Origin: Deuterostichococcus epilithicus
Taxonomy: Eukaryota; Chlorophyta; Trebouxiophyceae; Prasiolales; Stichococcaceae
DNA length: 64,000 bases
NCBI GenBank assembly: GCA_033439295.1
Contig: JAVTLE010000021.1
Location: 620,009 to 684,008 of the forward strand
Direction of reading: 5' to 3'
Shown here piece by piece: positions 36,684 to 48,432 of this stretch; position 1 is the first letter of the stretch; the number at the start of each line of letters is the position of its first letter. Both the position numbers and the translations under genes were made by a program. Under the pieces are notes generated by a model. That model was not told the DNA's origin and did not search any database. It saw only the letters and a list, made by a program, of their open reading frames with translations.

Positions 36684-37197
36684 CGAATCGGCTGCCGCAA
36701 CGTCTGAAACCGGGACTTCGCTGCGAAGCCAACTGGGTGTGATGACGCTTGCGGATGCTGAGCGCTGGAAAGGGGGCGAGCGAGGCCAGTGGATATGCCG
36801 CCAAGTCTCTGTCCTGTGTGCAGGAACTCCTACACTGCGCGGATCGTGTCACCGGCTTGATGGATCTCTGCCCGGCCCTAATGCAGTCTACTAACAATAT
36901 TTATGATCACTGTCCGGCAGCCCTGCAACGGGGCAGCCAAGGGTGAGCACTGGGGGGAAGCGGGTGCTCATCATGTATTTTGGTGCAGGGTGGCTGTCGG
37001 ACAATGTGTGATGTTTTGGCCCAGCCGAAGGTACAAGCACCGGCGGCCTGGAAGAGCTACCCGCTGTGCGAAACCGCGACCATAGACATTGTGCCTCCAC
37101 TGCATTGGACCACAACTGTAATCGAAGCAGCGTCAGCGTCGCGTTCCGTCAGAGCATCTGCTGCACGGCAGACAGTGCAGGCGCCGCTAGCTGCGGC
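36684..37197. other. Spacer between tandem minus-strand genes
   Basis: 514 bp between the DUF1308 stop and the plastid-protein start, both on the minus strand. It should contain the end of one transcript and the promoter of the other. No element recognised. Confidence 0.4.
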
Positions 37198-40100
37198 TCA
37201 GAAGCCCGTCAACCACACTGCTCTGTGAAGGTGCGCCTCCAGCCGCACGCCCGCCGCGGCTGCCGCAGCCAGGGCGCGTCCGTTCGCGGTCAGCGTGGTC
37301 GCCTGCAGCGGTTGGGGCGGACATTCGGTGAGTGCGGCTGCATCCGCCGCATGCAGCAGGTGACTTGCAGCGTGCATCAGGGTCGACCAGTTGGAACAGC
37401 AGCCGCATGCATGCCAGTGCAGGGAGAGCAGTGCACAGCGCAGCTTCCCGTGGGCGGTGAATCTAGCCTGAAAGGGATATTGTATTGGACAGAAAATTTC
37501 ATAATTTTATCTGTCTCACCTGCACGGCGTCTCCGACAGCCAATACCGCCTTCACCTCGGTGCTCATGTGCTGCACAGGCGCCACCCTGCTGGCCGCGAC
37601 GTCCACTGCCGGCGACAACAACGACGGCGGCGACGACGCAGGCCGGGCTGCCCCCCTCGTGCTGGCACGCTCCGCGTGCGCATCGCTGCCACCGCCGGCG
37701 CCGCTGCTCCCGTGTGCTGCCGCGCTGCCGGCCTCGCCATCGCGGTTGGCAGGACGGCTGCTGTTGCCATTGCAGTCTGCCGGCGGAGAGCTGTAGGTGC
37801 GAGGCGAACCGCCGCCGCCTCCAAGCGAGTTTGCATTGCCATGGCCATTGGTGGTGCCAATGGTGCCCTCAGAGGTAGCAGCTACCAAAAGGGTCTCGAT
37901 GGCCCAGTCTGCCCTCCATGCCCGCGTGTTCCCCAGCGGCAGCGGCAACCTCGCCATGTCGCTGGCTGCATGGTGCAGCTGCGTTCCTGCATCGTCGCCG
38001 GGGAGCCCCTGGTCTGACGTCACGTTCGACAGCTGTGTAGCCTCAGGGGCAGCACACGCGGCGTGAGCCTCGCAAGCGCTGCCCCTGACTGCCGAACCAT
38101 CGCTGCCAGCTGCAGCCCCTGCTGTGCTGTCTGCAGGCGTTTCCACTGCTAGCACCGACGCCGATGCGTCTGCGGCCACCAGCGCCGCCGCCGGCTGCGC
38201 GTCGGCGGCATGCGCCATGCCGCCGGCAATGTCCACTGCAGCAATGAGCGGTCGCAGCCGCGCCCACCGCGCCTGCTCCCGCTTGCCGCCGAGCCGCGAG
38301 ACCAGCACCTCGAATTGCACCAGTGTCGGCGCCGCCGCAACCATGCGCCTGCCCGACAGCAGCCGCGCGAGCTGTGTGTGCAGCGGCGATGCGGCCTCGG
38401 CATCCAGGCACTCCTGCCGCGAAGAACAATCAAAATCCAATCAACCACGGCAAGCCTGCCTTCACGAATGCTGCTGGTCTGGACACAGCGGCGTTGTTGC
38501 GGCCGTGGTTGGGACCAGCCCTCCGGCGGCTGTCATGTCGATGGCGGCTGCAGCGAGAGGCCACGGCAAGGTCCAGCGCCCACCAGCCTGCAGGATGCTG
38601 CCTTACCCGCCAGTGCGAGGTGCGGGCGGCCCAGTTCCGCAGCTGCGGCAGCGCCGGGTCCGCATTGGTCACCTCCGACACAAGCGCGCACAGGGTGGTC
38701 ACGTCCGCATTGACTGCAGACGGCGGCGGCGGCACAGGCGGCATGTCCGCGGCATCAATTGGACCCGGGCCTGCACAGGCGATGCGCTTGCTGTTGACAA
38801 TGCTTCACAAGGTGACACAGGCGTGACAAGCTGCCGATGGCAGGCTTGCAAATGTCACCTGCATTGCTCTCGGCATCCACTTGGGTTTGGAAGGAGCTCG
38901 CTCACCAGGGGCCCGCAAGCACATGGCAGCAACGGAGTGAGAGCACCTGTCACGGTGATGCCCATGGCGGCCAGCTGCTGCGCTACGTCTGTGCCAGCAC
39001 CCTGCGCGAAGTGGATCACCAGTGCCGGCGGCATCCAGCGCAGCGCATTGCAGGGCGCCGCCGCAATGGCCAGCTGCTCTTGCGCCTGCTGCAGCAGTCC
39101 TGCAGCAGGCGCACCAGCAGATGACTGTCCGAACACCCACTGCCCAGTGACTGCCACGGAATGCTTCGCATGCTGGGACTGGCAGCAGGCCGCGCAGCTG
39201 ATGCCGTCGCGGATCATGGATCATGTGCAGGCGGAGGAAAGTTGTGGCATGAAGCAGGAGTTGTTCCCCTGCCACACAGACAGTTCGTTCAAATGGCCCA
39301 CCTTTGGTGTGGCCGATGCTGCCGAGCCAGTGCTGGCTCTGAGTGCCGAAGCTGCGGTGCGATTTCACCTCGATCCATGTGTGCCCGCCCTGCGCCACGA
39401 CATCCACTTCGCAGCTGGCAGCGCCAATGCCGGCACTGCCGTCCGCCGCCGCCGCGCCTGATTGATGCCGGCACGGAATTTCTAAGGTGGCTTCTGAATT
39501 GCAAGTCACAGAATGAATGTCCAGGAGAGTCGTCACACGCAGCTGTACACCCAACAATGTCCAACACTATCACTCATTCCTTCTGGGCCAAGTCGCAGCT
39601 GCACGCCTTGCCTTGCGTCTCGGCCAGGCTGGCAGACCAGAACCGTCGGGAGATGGCGACCACGCCGGGCGCCTGCTCCGCGACGGCCAGTTCGGCACCC
39701 AGGCCGTTTGTGTTGTTGGCCACGCCCTGCGATAGCACATGCTGTCACATGCGAGATGCAGCTGCATTGGCTTTGAGGCAGCAAGACCAGCTGGCAAACA
39801 ACTGCACAGATTTGTCCACGTGGCGGTGCAATGTGTTTGCAGTATTGACATGCATCTTTTGCAGCAGAGCACCCATTATGCATCCGTTAGCACCATGTCA
39901 CTGCAAATCGCGGTGGTGCAAGCCATGCCTGCAGCTGTGCAGATATCAGGGGTGGCTCCAGCAGCCCATCACCGGTCTCTATGGCGTCGACACCAGCGGC
40001 CTTGTCGTCGGAGCCAACCCCCAGCAGCTTGCGCAAGAATTGCAGCTGCACACATGGCCAGAGTCTGGTCGGGTTCCGAGGCCCTTCAAAAGGGTCTAGC

Positions 40101-40352
40101 GAGCAGATGCGGCAAGTGTTGCAAATTTCAGTAATTCACCTCTCTCTGCAGCCGCCTCCGCATCTGGCCGATGCCGATGATGCTCGGCCGGCGAGAATTT
40201 AGCTGGTCGCACCGCCCGAGCAGCTCTAGCAGCTGTGCCTCCAGGGCTGCCGGCAGCGCTGCGGCGTCCGGCGCTGCAGGCTCGGACGCTGTAGGCTCGG
40301 CGGCGGGTGCAGCACCCGCTCCGAAGTCTACCACTGCAGCGCAACTGCGCAT
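37198..40352 (-). CDS. DUF1308 (C7orf25/UPF0415-like) protein with PD-(D/E)XK-like core
   Basis: Conserved eukaryotic protein of unknown function. The start at 40352 (MRSCAAVVDFGAGAAPAAEP) is preferred to an in-frame ATG at 40538 because the conserved region begins soon after. Family landmarks in order: LLELLGRCDQLNSRRPSIIG (~40220), QLQFLRKLLGVGSDDKAAGV (~40050; human LKFLQKVEAG), GVVAISRRFWSASLAETQGK (~39650), CEVDVVAQGGHTWIEVKSHR (~39410; human VVDVVANGGHTWVKA), WMPPALVIHFAQGAGTDVAQ then QLAAMGITVTG (~39030; human IIFAFYN...LKEMGISVRG), VNADVTTLCALVSEV (~38720), LVQFEVLVSRLGGKREQARW (~38330), and the final exon ATTLTANGRALAAAAAAGVR (~37300; human ITMTANSGFVRAANNQGV). The large exon (~38413-37519) carries an Ala/Ser/Gly-rich insertion of about 200 residues absent from animal homologues. 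Divergent from EXO5. Confidence 0.85.
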
Positions 40353-41011
40353 GATCCGAGAGACAGGCACGAAGGCACTGGATCTGGCACATAATCGAGG
40401 ACCGACTGCCCGATGAGGCTGCGAAACGTGACTGGCAATCGCACGCGCAGCAATGCTTGCCGCACTAGTCGGGCGGTGCGTCTCTCTGCATGGCGGCAAC
40501 CCGATGTAGATTGCGCAGAGTCTGGCACTACGAAGCAAGATCCTGAAAGGAAAGATATTCGCGAAGGATTGCCTCTAGCCGCTCAGCATAACCACAGGCT
40601 GCAGTTGCCACGATCGCAGGCGAAGGCTGAGTGCGCGTTCAAGGTGGTAGATGTTGGCGGCGATGCAAAGCAATCGATGCTTGAGCGGACTTCAGCTGCA
40701 GTTTTGGACTGAGAGCAGCAGCAGAGGGAGAGAGGAATTTAGTGAGCATACACAGCACGGCCCCCATGCATGAGTTCACTCCTCCACACACTTGCAGCTC
40801 TGCAGTTTGCATTGCTCACGACCCTACCACTCCTCATCACTCAATCACGTGCGAGTTGACTGTACTGCGCGTCCGGCGATCCCGAGTTTGATGTTCCAGA
40901 TGTGCACATCAGGTTCTTCCACTTGTTTCAAGACTCGGTCTGAAGTGAATCCTCCTATTCTCGCGGTCGATAAAATTACCTAGCAGAGGCCTTTGACACC
41001 TCTGTCCCGCA
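40353..41011. promoter_or_regulatory. Divergent spacer between DUF1308 gene and EXO5
   Basis: About 660 bp between opposite starts. An alternative upstream ATG for the DUF1308 gene at 40538 shortens it. The sequence is more AT-rich from 40730 to 40980. No specific element recognised. Confidence 0.45.
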
Positions 41012-42322
41012 ATGGCGATCATATTCGAGGACGAGCTCATGGACGACGCCGAGTTTGCTGCGCTTGATGCGGCCATGCAGGTGCACAGTCTTCCAGGACA
41101 AAGCAGCTCGCGTGTTCCGGCTCAATCATACCGCTTGAAGCCACAACTTCACCACACTGTTGCCCTGACTGGGGACAATCCCCAAATTGCAGGCAGTGGA
41201 GGCATCGCAGGGAGCAGCGGCACCCCTGGGCGCATTTGATGCTAATGCGATGCAGCAGCACAACAGTGGCACAGGCGTTTTTGCCGCCGCCGCCTTGGTC
41301 TGCAGATCGGACGCCAGCGTGCCAGACAGCTTGGCAGCAGCGCCAGCGTCAATGGTGGGAGCGTCCGCCGCTTCAGCACCAGCTGCCCACCCGCCGCCAC
41401 GACCCGATGCGCCGGCTGTGTGGGGTGGCTGCGGCACCCAGGGCGCCGCAATGCGGGGCATCGCAGTGCCGGCGGCATCGATGCGTGGCGGCCGGTCGTC
41501 CATGCCCCTCACTCCAGACAAGGGCGGCGCGCCCATGACGGGCCTGAGCAGCAGCCAGCAGCCGCTGGGCGACGAGCCTCCCGGAACTGCAGTTGCCTCG
41601 CCAGCGGAGCTGGTGGCGGAGCAGCTGTCGCTGCGGCAGCAGGAGGAGGCACAGCGAGACGATGTGCCGCAGCTGTGCCTGCAGCTGACGCCGGTGTCGC
41701 AGTCTGAGGGCGGCGGGGACCCAGGGGCGCTCTCGCCAGGATCGAAGGGGTCGCAGCCTGGGTTGTCGCAGCCGCGGCAGCCGCAGCTGGGGTCGCAGGA
41801 ACAGGCGCCGCCAAGCGGGCACGAGCCCCAGCAGGCAGCTGGACGGGCGGCACAGCAGCATCGGCCAGCAGCAGGTGACACGGCGAGCCCCGCACCGGCT
41901 TCCGAGTGTGCAGCCCTCCGGCAGCAGCGCGATGGCGCCGAGCCAGGCCCTGCGGCGGGCACGCACGATGCGTCAGCCCCACAGGCAGCCGACGAGGCAG
42001 CCGCCGTGCCACAGAGATGGCACGCAGCAGTGGCGGCAAAGCCAACCACTCAGGCAGCCGCCCAACCGGAGCTCGCAAAGCCGTCACGGGTGCGCACGCG
42101 GTCTCAGACACAGGCGTGCCGGCAGCGCGACTCCGGACTACCGCAGCCGGCGCTGCAGACGCCCCAGTCGAAATCAATGCCCATGTCGCGCCGTAAGCGG
42201 CGCAATGGCCAGCCCGATGCTCCACCAGCAGCTTCGGTGATTGTGCCAGCAGCAGGGGCAGCGGACCTGCCGGCGGCGTCATGCTCGCCGCCTGCGACTG
42301 CAGCAGAGGCCTTACCTGCGAC

Positions 42323-42357
<35 letters not shown>

Positions 42358-45300
42358 CATCAGTGGCCCGGCAGCCTGCTGCAGACTCGCAGGCACAGAC
42401 ACAACAGCAGGAGCCGCACCAAGACCCGCGGCAGGAGCAGCAGGAGGACGCCCGAACCCCCCTCTTGAATCTTGTCAAGGGCGGCAAGGGCCGGCGCACC
42501 AGCGAGGCGGTGCAGACTTCGCCGACCATTGCGCTGCACCGAGGCATTGGCAAACAGGTGTGCTGCATCTTTGCAAGAGTGTACACGAGTCGGTAGCCGC
42601 TGTCGGACTGCAGGTCCCTGTTGGGGCGATGCACAGCCAAACGCTTGTGCAGCGGGGCAGTTGCAGCTGTTCGGAGCAGACTGTTACTGCGGTTGAGCTG
42701 TCTTCACCGCGATTCATGTTCCTGCAGATGCTGCTGCTGCCCAACCCGGTCAGGAAGCCTGAGGCGGACATGCAGAAAGGGAAGAAAGGCGCCATGTCGC
42801 CGGACAAGCGGCAGCAGCGGCACAGCGGCTGGCGCGTGCGGCAGCGCGGCGCAGCCTCTTCGCAGCAGCCACCGCCGCAGCAGCCGCAGTCGCCGCAGCA
42901 ACAGGGCGGCAATTGCCAGGGCGAAGCGAAAGTCGAGGGCACGCCTCTAAAACCTCAACCCAAAAGCCCAATATGTTTATGGTGCTATACTCGTGAGAGA
43001 TCAGACTTGCGTCCCAGCTTCAGGGTTTCACACAACGTTGATACTTACAATCCCCTCATGCTGTCTTAAAAGAGATTCTTTTCCGCCATGCTGCAGGGTC
43101 TGGCGCGCGCCAAGTCGCCGACCTGGAGGACTACGGGCTGCGGCTGGACCGGCTGGCGGTGCACCGGCGGCGGGGGCTGGTGGTCACAGACATCACCGCC
43201 GCGGAGTGGTGTCAGCAGCAGCTGGCCTTCACCCTCAGCGCCCGCCTTCCCAGGGTGCATGCCCCGAGACCCGCCTGGATATGTACTACTCCGAATGCCA
43301 AATGCGTTGAGGAACAGGCGCCACGGCCGAGGCTCGAGCAACTGTGCAAAGTTGGCACTGTACAATGCATGCGCGCCACATGCTGCGGAGGCGTGCAAAG
43401 AGGCACCCGGGGACTGAGGGCCGGCGGGTGATGCGAGGGAGAGCTTCTCGTTTCCGTGCAGATGGGTGGACCTGAGGAGTCAGCCTCAACCTCAGTGCCC
43501 AACGACGCGATCTCGGCATCCTGCAGGAGGAGCTGGAGACGGAGGCAATGCGAGCGGGCACGCGCATCCACGCGGAACTGGAGGCAGAGACCAGTCATGC
43601 GGTGGAGGTCCCCGTCGCCACCTGGGAGGATTTTTGGGCGGTGAGCCCCTGGCGCTTCCTCAGGGTTCGATCTTAGAAGCAGACAACAGAGCCTGAAGCG
43701 CCGTGTATGTATGTCGCTTCTGGCGCGGGGCACCTGCGGTCGGATGCGCCTGCTCATCTAATCACGGCGGCCCAGCAACGTCCCTCTTGCTTGGGGGTTT
43801 ACGGTTGTCGATTGGCGGGCCGGAGCCGGCTCAGCGTGAATCTGGGAAATGGTCAGGTGGAAGGGAGTCGGCAAAGCATGAGATTGAACTCGGCTGCCCC
43901 TGTCACCGCAGGTGCGGCTGCTGAACAGCATCGCGGCACTACGGCAGCTGCAGACGGAGGGTCTCACCCGCGAGATGTATGTCTTTGGCGTCGTCCAGGT
44001 GCCCTATCTTCCGAAATCCTTCTCCAGCTCGCTGACAACTTGCACGCAGCCTTGAGGCCGCAGCCAGGCCCCAGCTCTCGGAATTCCGACTTGGATGCTC
44101 GGAGCACACTTGTCTGTTGTCAGTCAGGCTGCGCAGGCACCATGCTCCCACCAGTGCGTGCCCATTGTGCGGAGGACCCATCAGATTCTTCCTCCACATT
44201 CCTGCATATGCAGGAAGGAGCAGACCTGTTTTGCAGGGGCGGTGGGGCGTGCGGCACAGTCGTCCACCAGCAGCTGGGCGAGCACGGCCGGCAGCAACCC
44301 GTGTGAGCGTAGCATTGTCCCTCCACTCGAGCATGAAGCAGTGACCTGGCCCTGCAGGGGCGATGGGTGCGCGGCATCGTCGACCAGCTGCAGCTGGACG
44401 AGTGCGGGCGGCTGCAGATCGTGGAGCACAAGACGCGTGCCCGCCCCCTGTTGCCCAGCGACGCCCAGGTACCAACCATGCACACTCGCCGTGGCGCCTC
44501 GGACTCTTTGGAATGAAGATCGTCCTGGTTCGCGCTGCTGGCGCGGGCACCAGCCGATTCGCAGCTGCCCTCCGGCAGACTTGGTGCGGTCTTCTGCTCG
44601 CGGTCCAGGGGGGTCATTGCGAATGCAGCTAAGGATGTCAAGTCCGCAATTCTGTCTCCATCTGACGGAACACTGCTCGTACTTTCCCGCGTAGGCGCGC
44701 ACGGCAAAGCTGCAGGTGGCCCTGTACCGGGAGATGCTGCGGGGGCTGCCGGCACTGACCGACGACCAGGTCAGCTCGCGATCTGGTTGACCACATCCAG
44801 TGGCATGCGTTGCCCGGCGTCGAATGCCCCTCGGCTTTGGTTGATATCGTGCTTGGCGTTGTTCCCCTGCACAGCTGGCTGCACTGTTGCACATGCCGGT
44901 TGCTGGTCCCCTGTTGCCAGTTGCGAGCCGAGCCACCCACATACGTAAATATCCAGGTATGATTCTGCTGCTGTGTCTTGACAGCTGGACACGTTCCTGG
45001 CGGAGGGGTTGAGAGTGGACGCCGAGCGGCAGCTGTCGCCGCCCGTGGCCGCGCACGCCGCGGCAGTGGCGGGGCAGGCCGCAGACACCGCGGGGCAGGT
45101 GGCGGCACTGCTGCGCCAAGCGGCACAGGTGCATCTTGACACTGCATGAAGTAAAGGACCGTTGCGATCCGAAGTTGAATCGATGCTGCAGTCTGCATGC
45201 GAAACGCTATCAGCATGTCATGCCTCCAGCTGGCCAACCCAAGTGCAGCACAGCACCATCCGCATGTACTCGGCGTTGAGAACCCCTCGACTGTTTTCTG

Positions 45301-45832
45301 CAGACACTGCAGCAGGGAAGCCACGGCGCTGCTGACGCCGCCATGTTCGTGCGCTACTGGTGGCAGGTGAGCTCTTGTTTGGGTTGTTTTTCAACGCCAC
45401 AGGAGCTGCACACGTCCGCTAACAGAATACTGCTCCTGATCAGTGCACGCATGTTTAGTGTCTCTGGCCGAAGGGAGAGCTAACCCACCAGGTCGGCTAT
45501 GTCAGCAGGCAAGAACCTCATCTCCGCTGAGACACCCGTCCAGTTGTCCAGGACGCAGTGGCACCATTTTTCGGTGTTCACAGGGAGACGGCGAAGTGAT
45601 CGCAGAGGTGCCGGTCGAGGCGCAGCCCGGCTGGCTGGACGAGCTGCTGGGCCGCCACATGAGCTTCTGGGCGGGCGAGGTGGCGCCGGCGCCAGTGCCA
45701 CGGGAGGAGGCGTGGAAGTGTGGCATGTGCGCCTTTGGCGACCGCTGCCAGGGCGGGCGCCACTGGCGCGCACAGGGGCTGTGGGGCCGCAGGGATGAAA
45801 AGGAGTTGGCGCAGCGGGCCGGCACATCCTGA
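41012..45832 (+). CDS. EXO5: Exonuclease V (EXO5/DEM1) with long low-complexity N-terminal extension
   Basis: Fe-S cluster-containing single-strand DNA exonuclease of the PD-(D/E)XK fold, used in DNA repair or organelle genome maintenance. The start at 41012 gives MAIIFEDELMDDAEFAALDA; a ~470-codon Gln/Pro/Ala/Ser-rich region follows (41191-42557) with an 11-Gln run. Catalytic-domain exons: VADLEDYGLRLDRLAVHRRR then LVVTDITAAEWCQQQL (~43100), MRAGTRIHAELEAETSHAVE (~43549), VRLLNSIAALRQLQTEGLTR then EMYVFGVV (~43913), GRWVRGIVDQLQLDECGRLQ then IVEHKTRARPLLPSDAQ (~44358-44468; catalytic D and ExK), TAKLQVALYREMLRGLPALT (~44700), LDTFLAEGLRVDAERQLSPP (~44984), ADAAMFVRYWWQ (~45330), HMSFWAGEVAPAPVPREEAW then KCGMCAFGDRC (~45656). 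The Cys of AAEWC plus the three of KCGMC.....C can ligate the 4Fe-4S cluster. A decayed duplicate of the catalytic exon lies in the preceding intron. Confidence 0.95.
42324..42356 (+). repeat. CAG repeat encoding poly-Gln in EXO5
   Basis: Eleven consecutive CAG codons encode an 11-Gln run within the N-terminal extension of EXO5. The surrounding protein is also Gln-rich. Confidence 0.95.
44212..44310 (+). pseudogene. Decayed tandem copy of an EXO5 catalytic exon
   Basis: This intronic stretch matches 44333-44430, the acceptor region plus the exon encoding the catalytic Asp, at a 121-base offset. Shared blocks include the acceptor GCAGGGGCG and GTCGTCCACCAGCAGCTGGG against GTCGACCAGCTGCAGCTGGA. 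Translated in its best frame it gives GTVVHQQLGEHGRQQ against GIVDQLQLDECGRLQ, with the catalytic Asp replaced by His and the frame altered upstream. It would not encode a working exon. Confidence 0.8.
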
Positions 45833-46199
45833 CGGCAGGTGATTTAGCGCGCACTCTCTGCGGAGGCTGGTTCGAGCCTGTGGAACGGCACGGGGACTTC
45901 CCTGTGCGAGGTTCAGGTTTGCGACATGAAGTTGTCCACAGTCGGGAGGCCTGCTTTCAGGTGTTGTACACTAGCTGTTAGAGCGTTTCGTGTGGATCAC
46001 CTTTGGTTGTCTATTATTTGCGAGCTCGCGATCAGAGCATTGTGTAGTGAACATGACACCACATTGAATGACACCATCAAATGCTCGGACCAAGGTTGCA
46101 GGAGTTTGTACGCAAGGAAGGCAGGCGCCTTGCGCAGTGATGTCACGGCACATTCATCAAGGTGACCAGCCCGCTTGTCACAAGTGAATCTGAAATGAC
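45833..46199. other. Convergent spacer after EXO5
   Basis: About 370 bp between the EXO5 stop and the facing DUF218 stop; AT-rich for this window (45950-46090). No feature beyond presumed 3' UTRs. Confidence 0.45.
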
Positions 46200-47861
46200 T
46201 CAGTAGGACGCCATCGCCGCATCATCCACCTCGGCAGCCCCGCTGCTGACACCAAACTCTTCCTGCAAATGCAGCAGCACACACGGCATCAGCAGTGGCA
46301 GACGTAACAATCCAGCAGAAGTAAAGTAGATGCGGACAATGGTTGCATGCAGGAAAGCATTGCTGAGCTTCACCTGGCGGGCGACAGCGTAGCACATGTG
46401 TTCCGAGTGCAGCCACTGGTGCAGCGCCGCCAGGGTTTTGAGCTGTGCTGTCGTGCGCCGCCAGCCGTCCAGCGATGCTGCTTCCCGCTGTTTCCGAGCC
46501 TCCAGCACCTCCGGGGGGAAGATGCCCTCGTCCGATGCCGCATGGAATGTCAGCTCGAATCTGCATGCAGGGACGGCTCGTAAAGTTTGTAAACTTTGCT
46601 GGTTCCTCCTCACATGCTGGCACCTCCAGGTGCTGTGTGTGGAATCAGGGGATCACACCCCACACAATTGTTGCCATGACGCCTTGAACCCTACTTCGAC
46701 GCAGACGAGCCGGTGTGATTTTCCCGCCCACTTACGGTTCATCAGTTGGGGTCGGTCACCTGTTGGAGTCGTTCCACAGGGCCTCGCCTACGAGGCTGAA
46801 GCATGTTTCGAATATGGCGCGGCTCCGCGGCATGTGGAAGTCGCTGGTCACCACCCCCAGCTTCCTGCATCCGCGCAGTGCTTCGTGAGTGCCTGCCTTT
46901 CAACAGAAATCGGGTCGCAGGCTCGTTAGGTTTCTCGTTGTCGGGCAGCAAGCAGCACCGGTTGGACTGCGCACCTACCGCCAGCCAGCGGGCACGGCGT
47001 GGATCATTGCGGCAAAATAGCCGTTCCCGATGGTGTCATAGCTGGAGGCCTCCTTCAGAATGAGCCCCTTGTCCACGCCCTGCAACGAGCCGAGTTTCAC
47101 CTTCGGTACCATGGAGGAAGAGAGAACCTTTTAACGGTTGTTAGACATCGAAATAAAGCTGTGAAGGAAACTGGTAGAGCCACCACCTGTGAGATGAGGT
47201 ACTCGCTCAGCTCTGTTCCCTCATGCAGCACGAAGCCTGTCGGCCGCACAACCGGCGGTTTGTGGGGCGTGCCGCCGCCCAGGCATACAATTGGCGTCGC
47301 TGCATTGTCTGCACAAACCATTCGGACGTTAGCAATCCAGATTTTGAAGGGGATGGTGTAGAACCGTGTTGGCTGCGCACTATTTCACACCTCTCGGGCG
47401 CAGAGCCTGCATCTAGTACCAGAATTGACCCAACGTCATCTGACATCGTCAGACGGCACGCAGTACCTTGACAGCGCTGCATGCCTATGCTGAGATCCGC
47501 CCGCCGCCGCACCCAGCTGTGGAGCTTCGCGTCAGTCCGCTGCCCGCCTGCATCCGTGCATGGTTCCTTGCATTCCATGACAACCTACGGCACGAAGTCA
47601 CATCACATATATGACATGTGTGGTGATGGGCGACGCCACTCGAGCACCTGCCAGGATGAGCACCGCATCAAGGTCCGCTGGCACCGCATCCGAGTCTCGG
47701 GTGTGCCACCTGATGCCTGCACCATCTGAGGTTGACTTGCAGCGGGCCAAGCGACTGTGCTGTCCCTTTCTGCTGCCCCGATGGCTGATCGAGATGCCGG
47801 TGTGACCGGTGGCGAGGAGGCGCAAACGGCCATGCCCCAGAGCAAGCCCTTTGAGCGCCAT
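46200..47861 (-). CDS. DUF218 (YdcF/SanA/ElyC-like) domain protein
   Basis: Member of the DUF218 family, mostly known from bacterial envelope proteins and of unclear biochemical role. The start at 47861 gives MALKGLALGHGRLRLLATGH and a Ser/Arg/His-rich leader that could be an organelle transit peptide. Exons then spell: WHTRDSDAVPADLDAVLILA (~47700), TDAKLHSWVRRRADLSIGMQ (~47520), DNAATPIVCLGGGTPHKPPV then VRPTGFVLHEGTELSEYLIS (~47320), VKLGSLQGVDKGLILKEASS then YDTIGNGYFAAMIHAVPAGW (~47095), KLGVVTSDFHMPRSRAIFET (~46865), FELTFHAASDEGIFPPEVLE (~46560), and EEFGVSSGAAEVDDAAMASY to the stop at 46200. The GGG motif, the ...E..S.DT..N element and TSDFHMPRS are the family's conserved features. 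No membrane segment is evident. The domain is of bacterial type; plant and algal homologues exist, so recent transfer is not implied. Confidence 0.87.
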
Positions 47862-48432
47862 GCCCGAGGGCTAGTTCAAATTTTGAGCTGTGAACCGTGT
47901 TTACAATCCCAAATTCCCAGCGAAATCTGCGTGCGTTGTATGTAGTTGTCTTGCTTCCCACTGGTAATTTAGCAGTAAATGTTCAGTGCAGTGTTGTCAG
48001 GAGCAGCGGCCACATGGACGCAGACCGAACCTGCTACCACCCGTGGTGCAATTCGCAAGTGCCAGCGATGTCAAAAACTGGCAGTTTGAACATCAGGCAT
48101 CAGACATCAGAAACGTGCTGGCCGGCTGAAAAGCCGCCCTGTGCTGGCCGTGCTACATGCCTGCATGGCGCTGTGTGTGCCATTTGAGAGCCTGTAAGCA
48201 GGCAGCACAATGTCGAGGGCAGCGCTTCGTGCTTGTCACAGTCGTCAATGACCGCAGTGCCAGGTCGTCTGATTGTTGGCAGCATTTTACTAGCATTGGC
48301 AGGTGTATTGAGCCTGCATATTGGCTTCAACCCGAGAAGACACTCGGGGAGTTGGTGAAGTGCAAAAATGCCACTCAGAAGCATGTCAAACAGCCGCACC
48401 GATGCGTGATACCTGAGGCAGTGCGCGGCAGC
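47862..48432. promoter_or_regulatory. Divergent spacer between DUF218 gene and DExH helicase
   Basis: About 570 bp between opposite starts. No convincing exon; promoters for both genes are expected here. Confidence 0.4.

Noticed and set aside
41126-42049. A 307-codon Ala/Cys/Ser-rich minus-strand frame opposite EXO5
   Set aside because: It is antisense to the low-complexity N-terminal extension of EXO5 and results from codon composition.
45870-45905. GGTTCGAGCC stretch suggestive of a tRNA T-loop
   Set aside because: No matching acceptor stem, D-arm or anticodon arm could be folded from the flanking bases.
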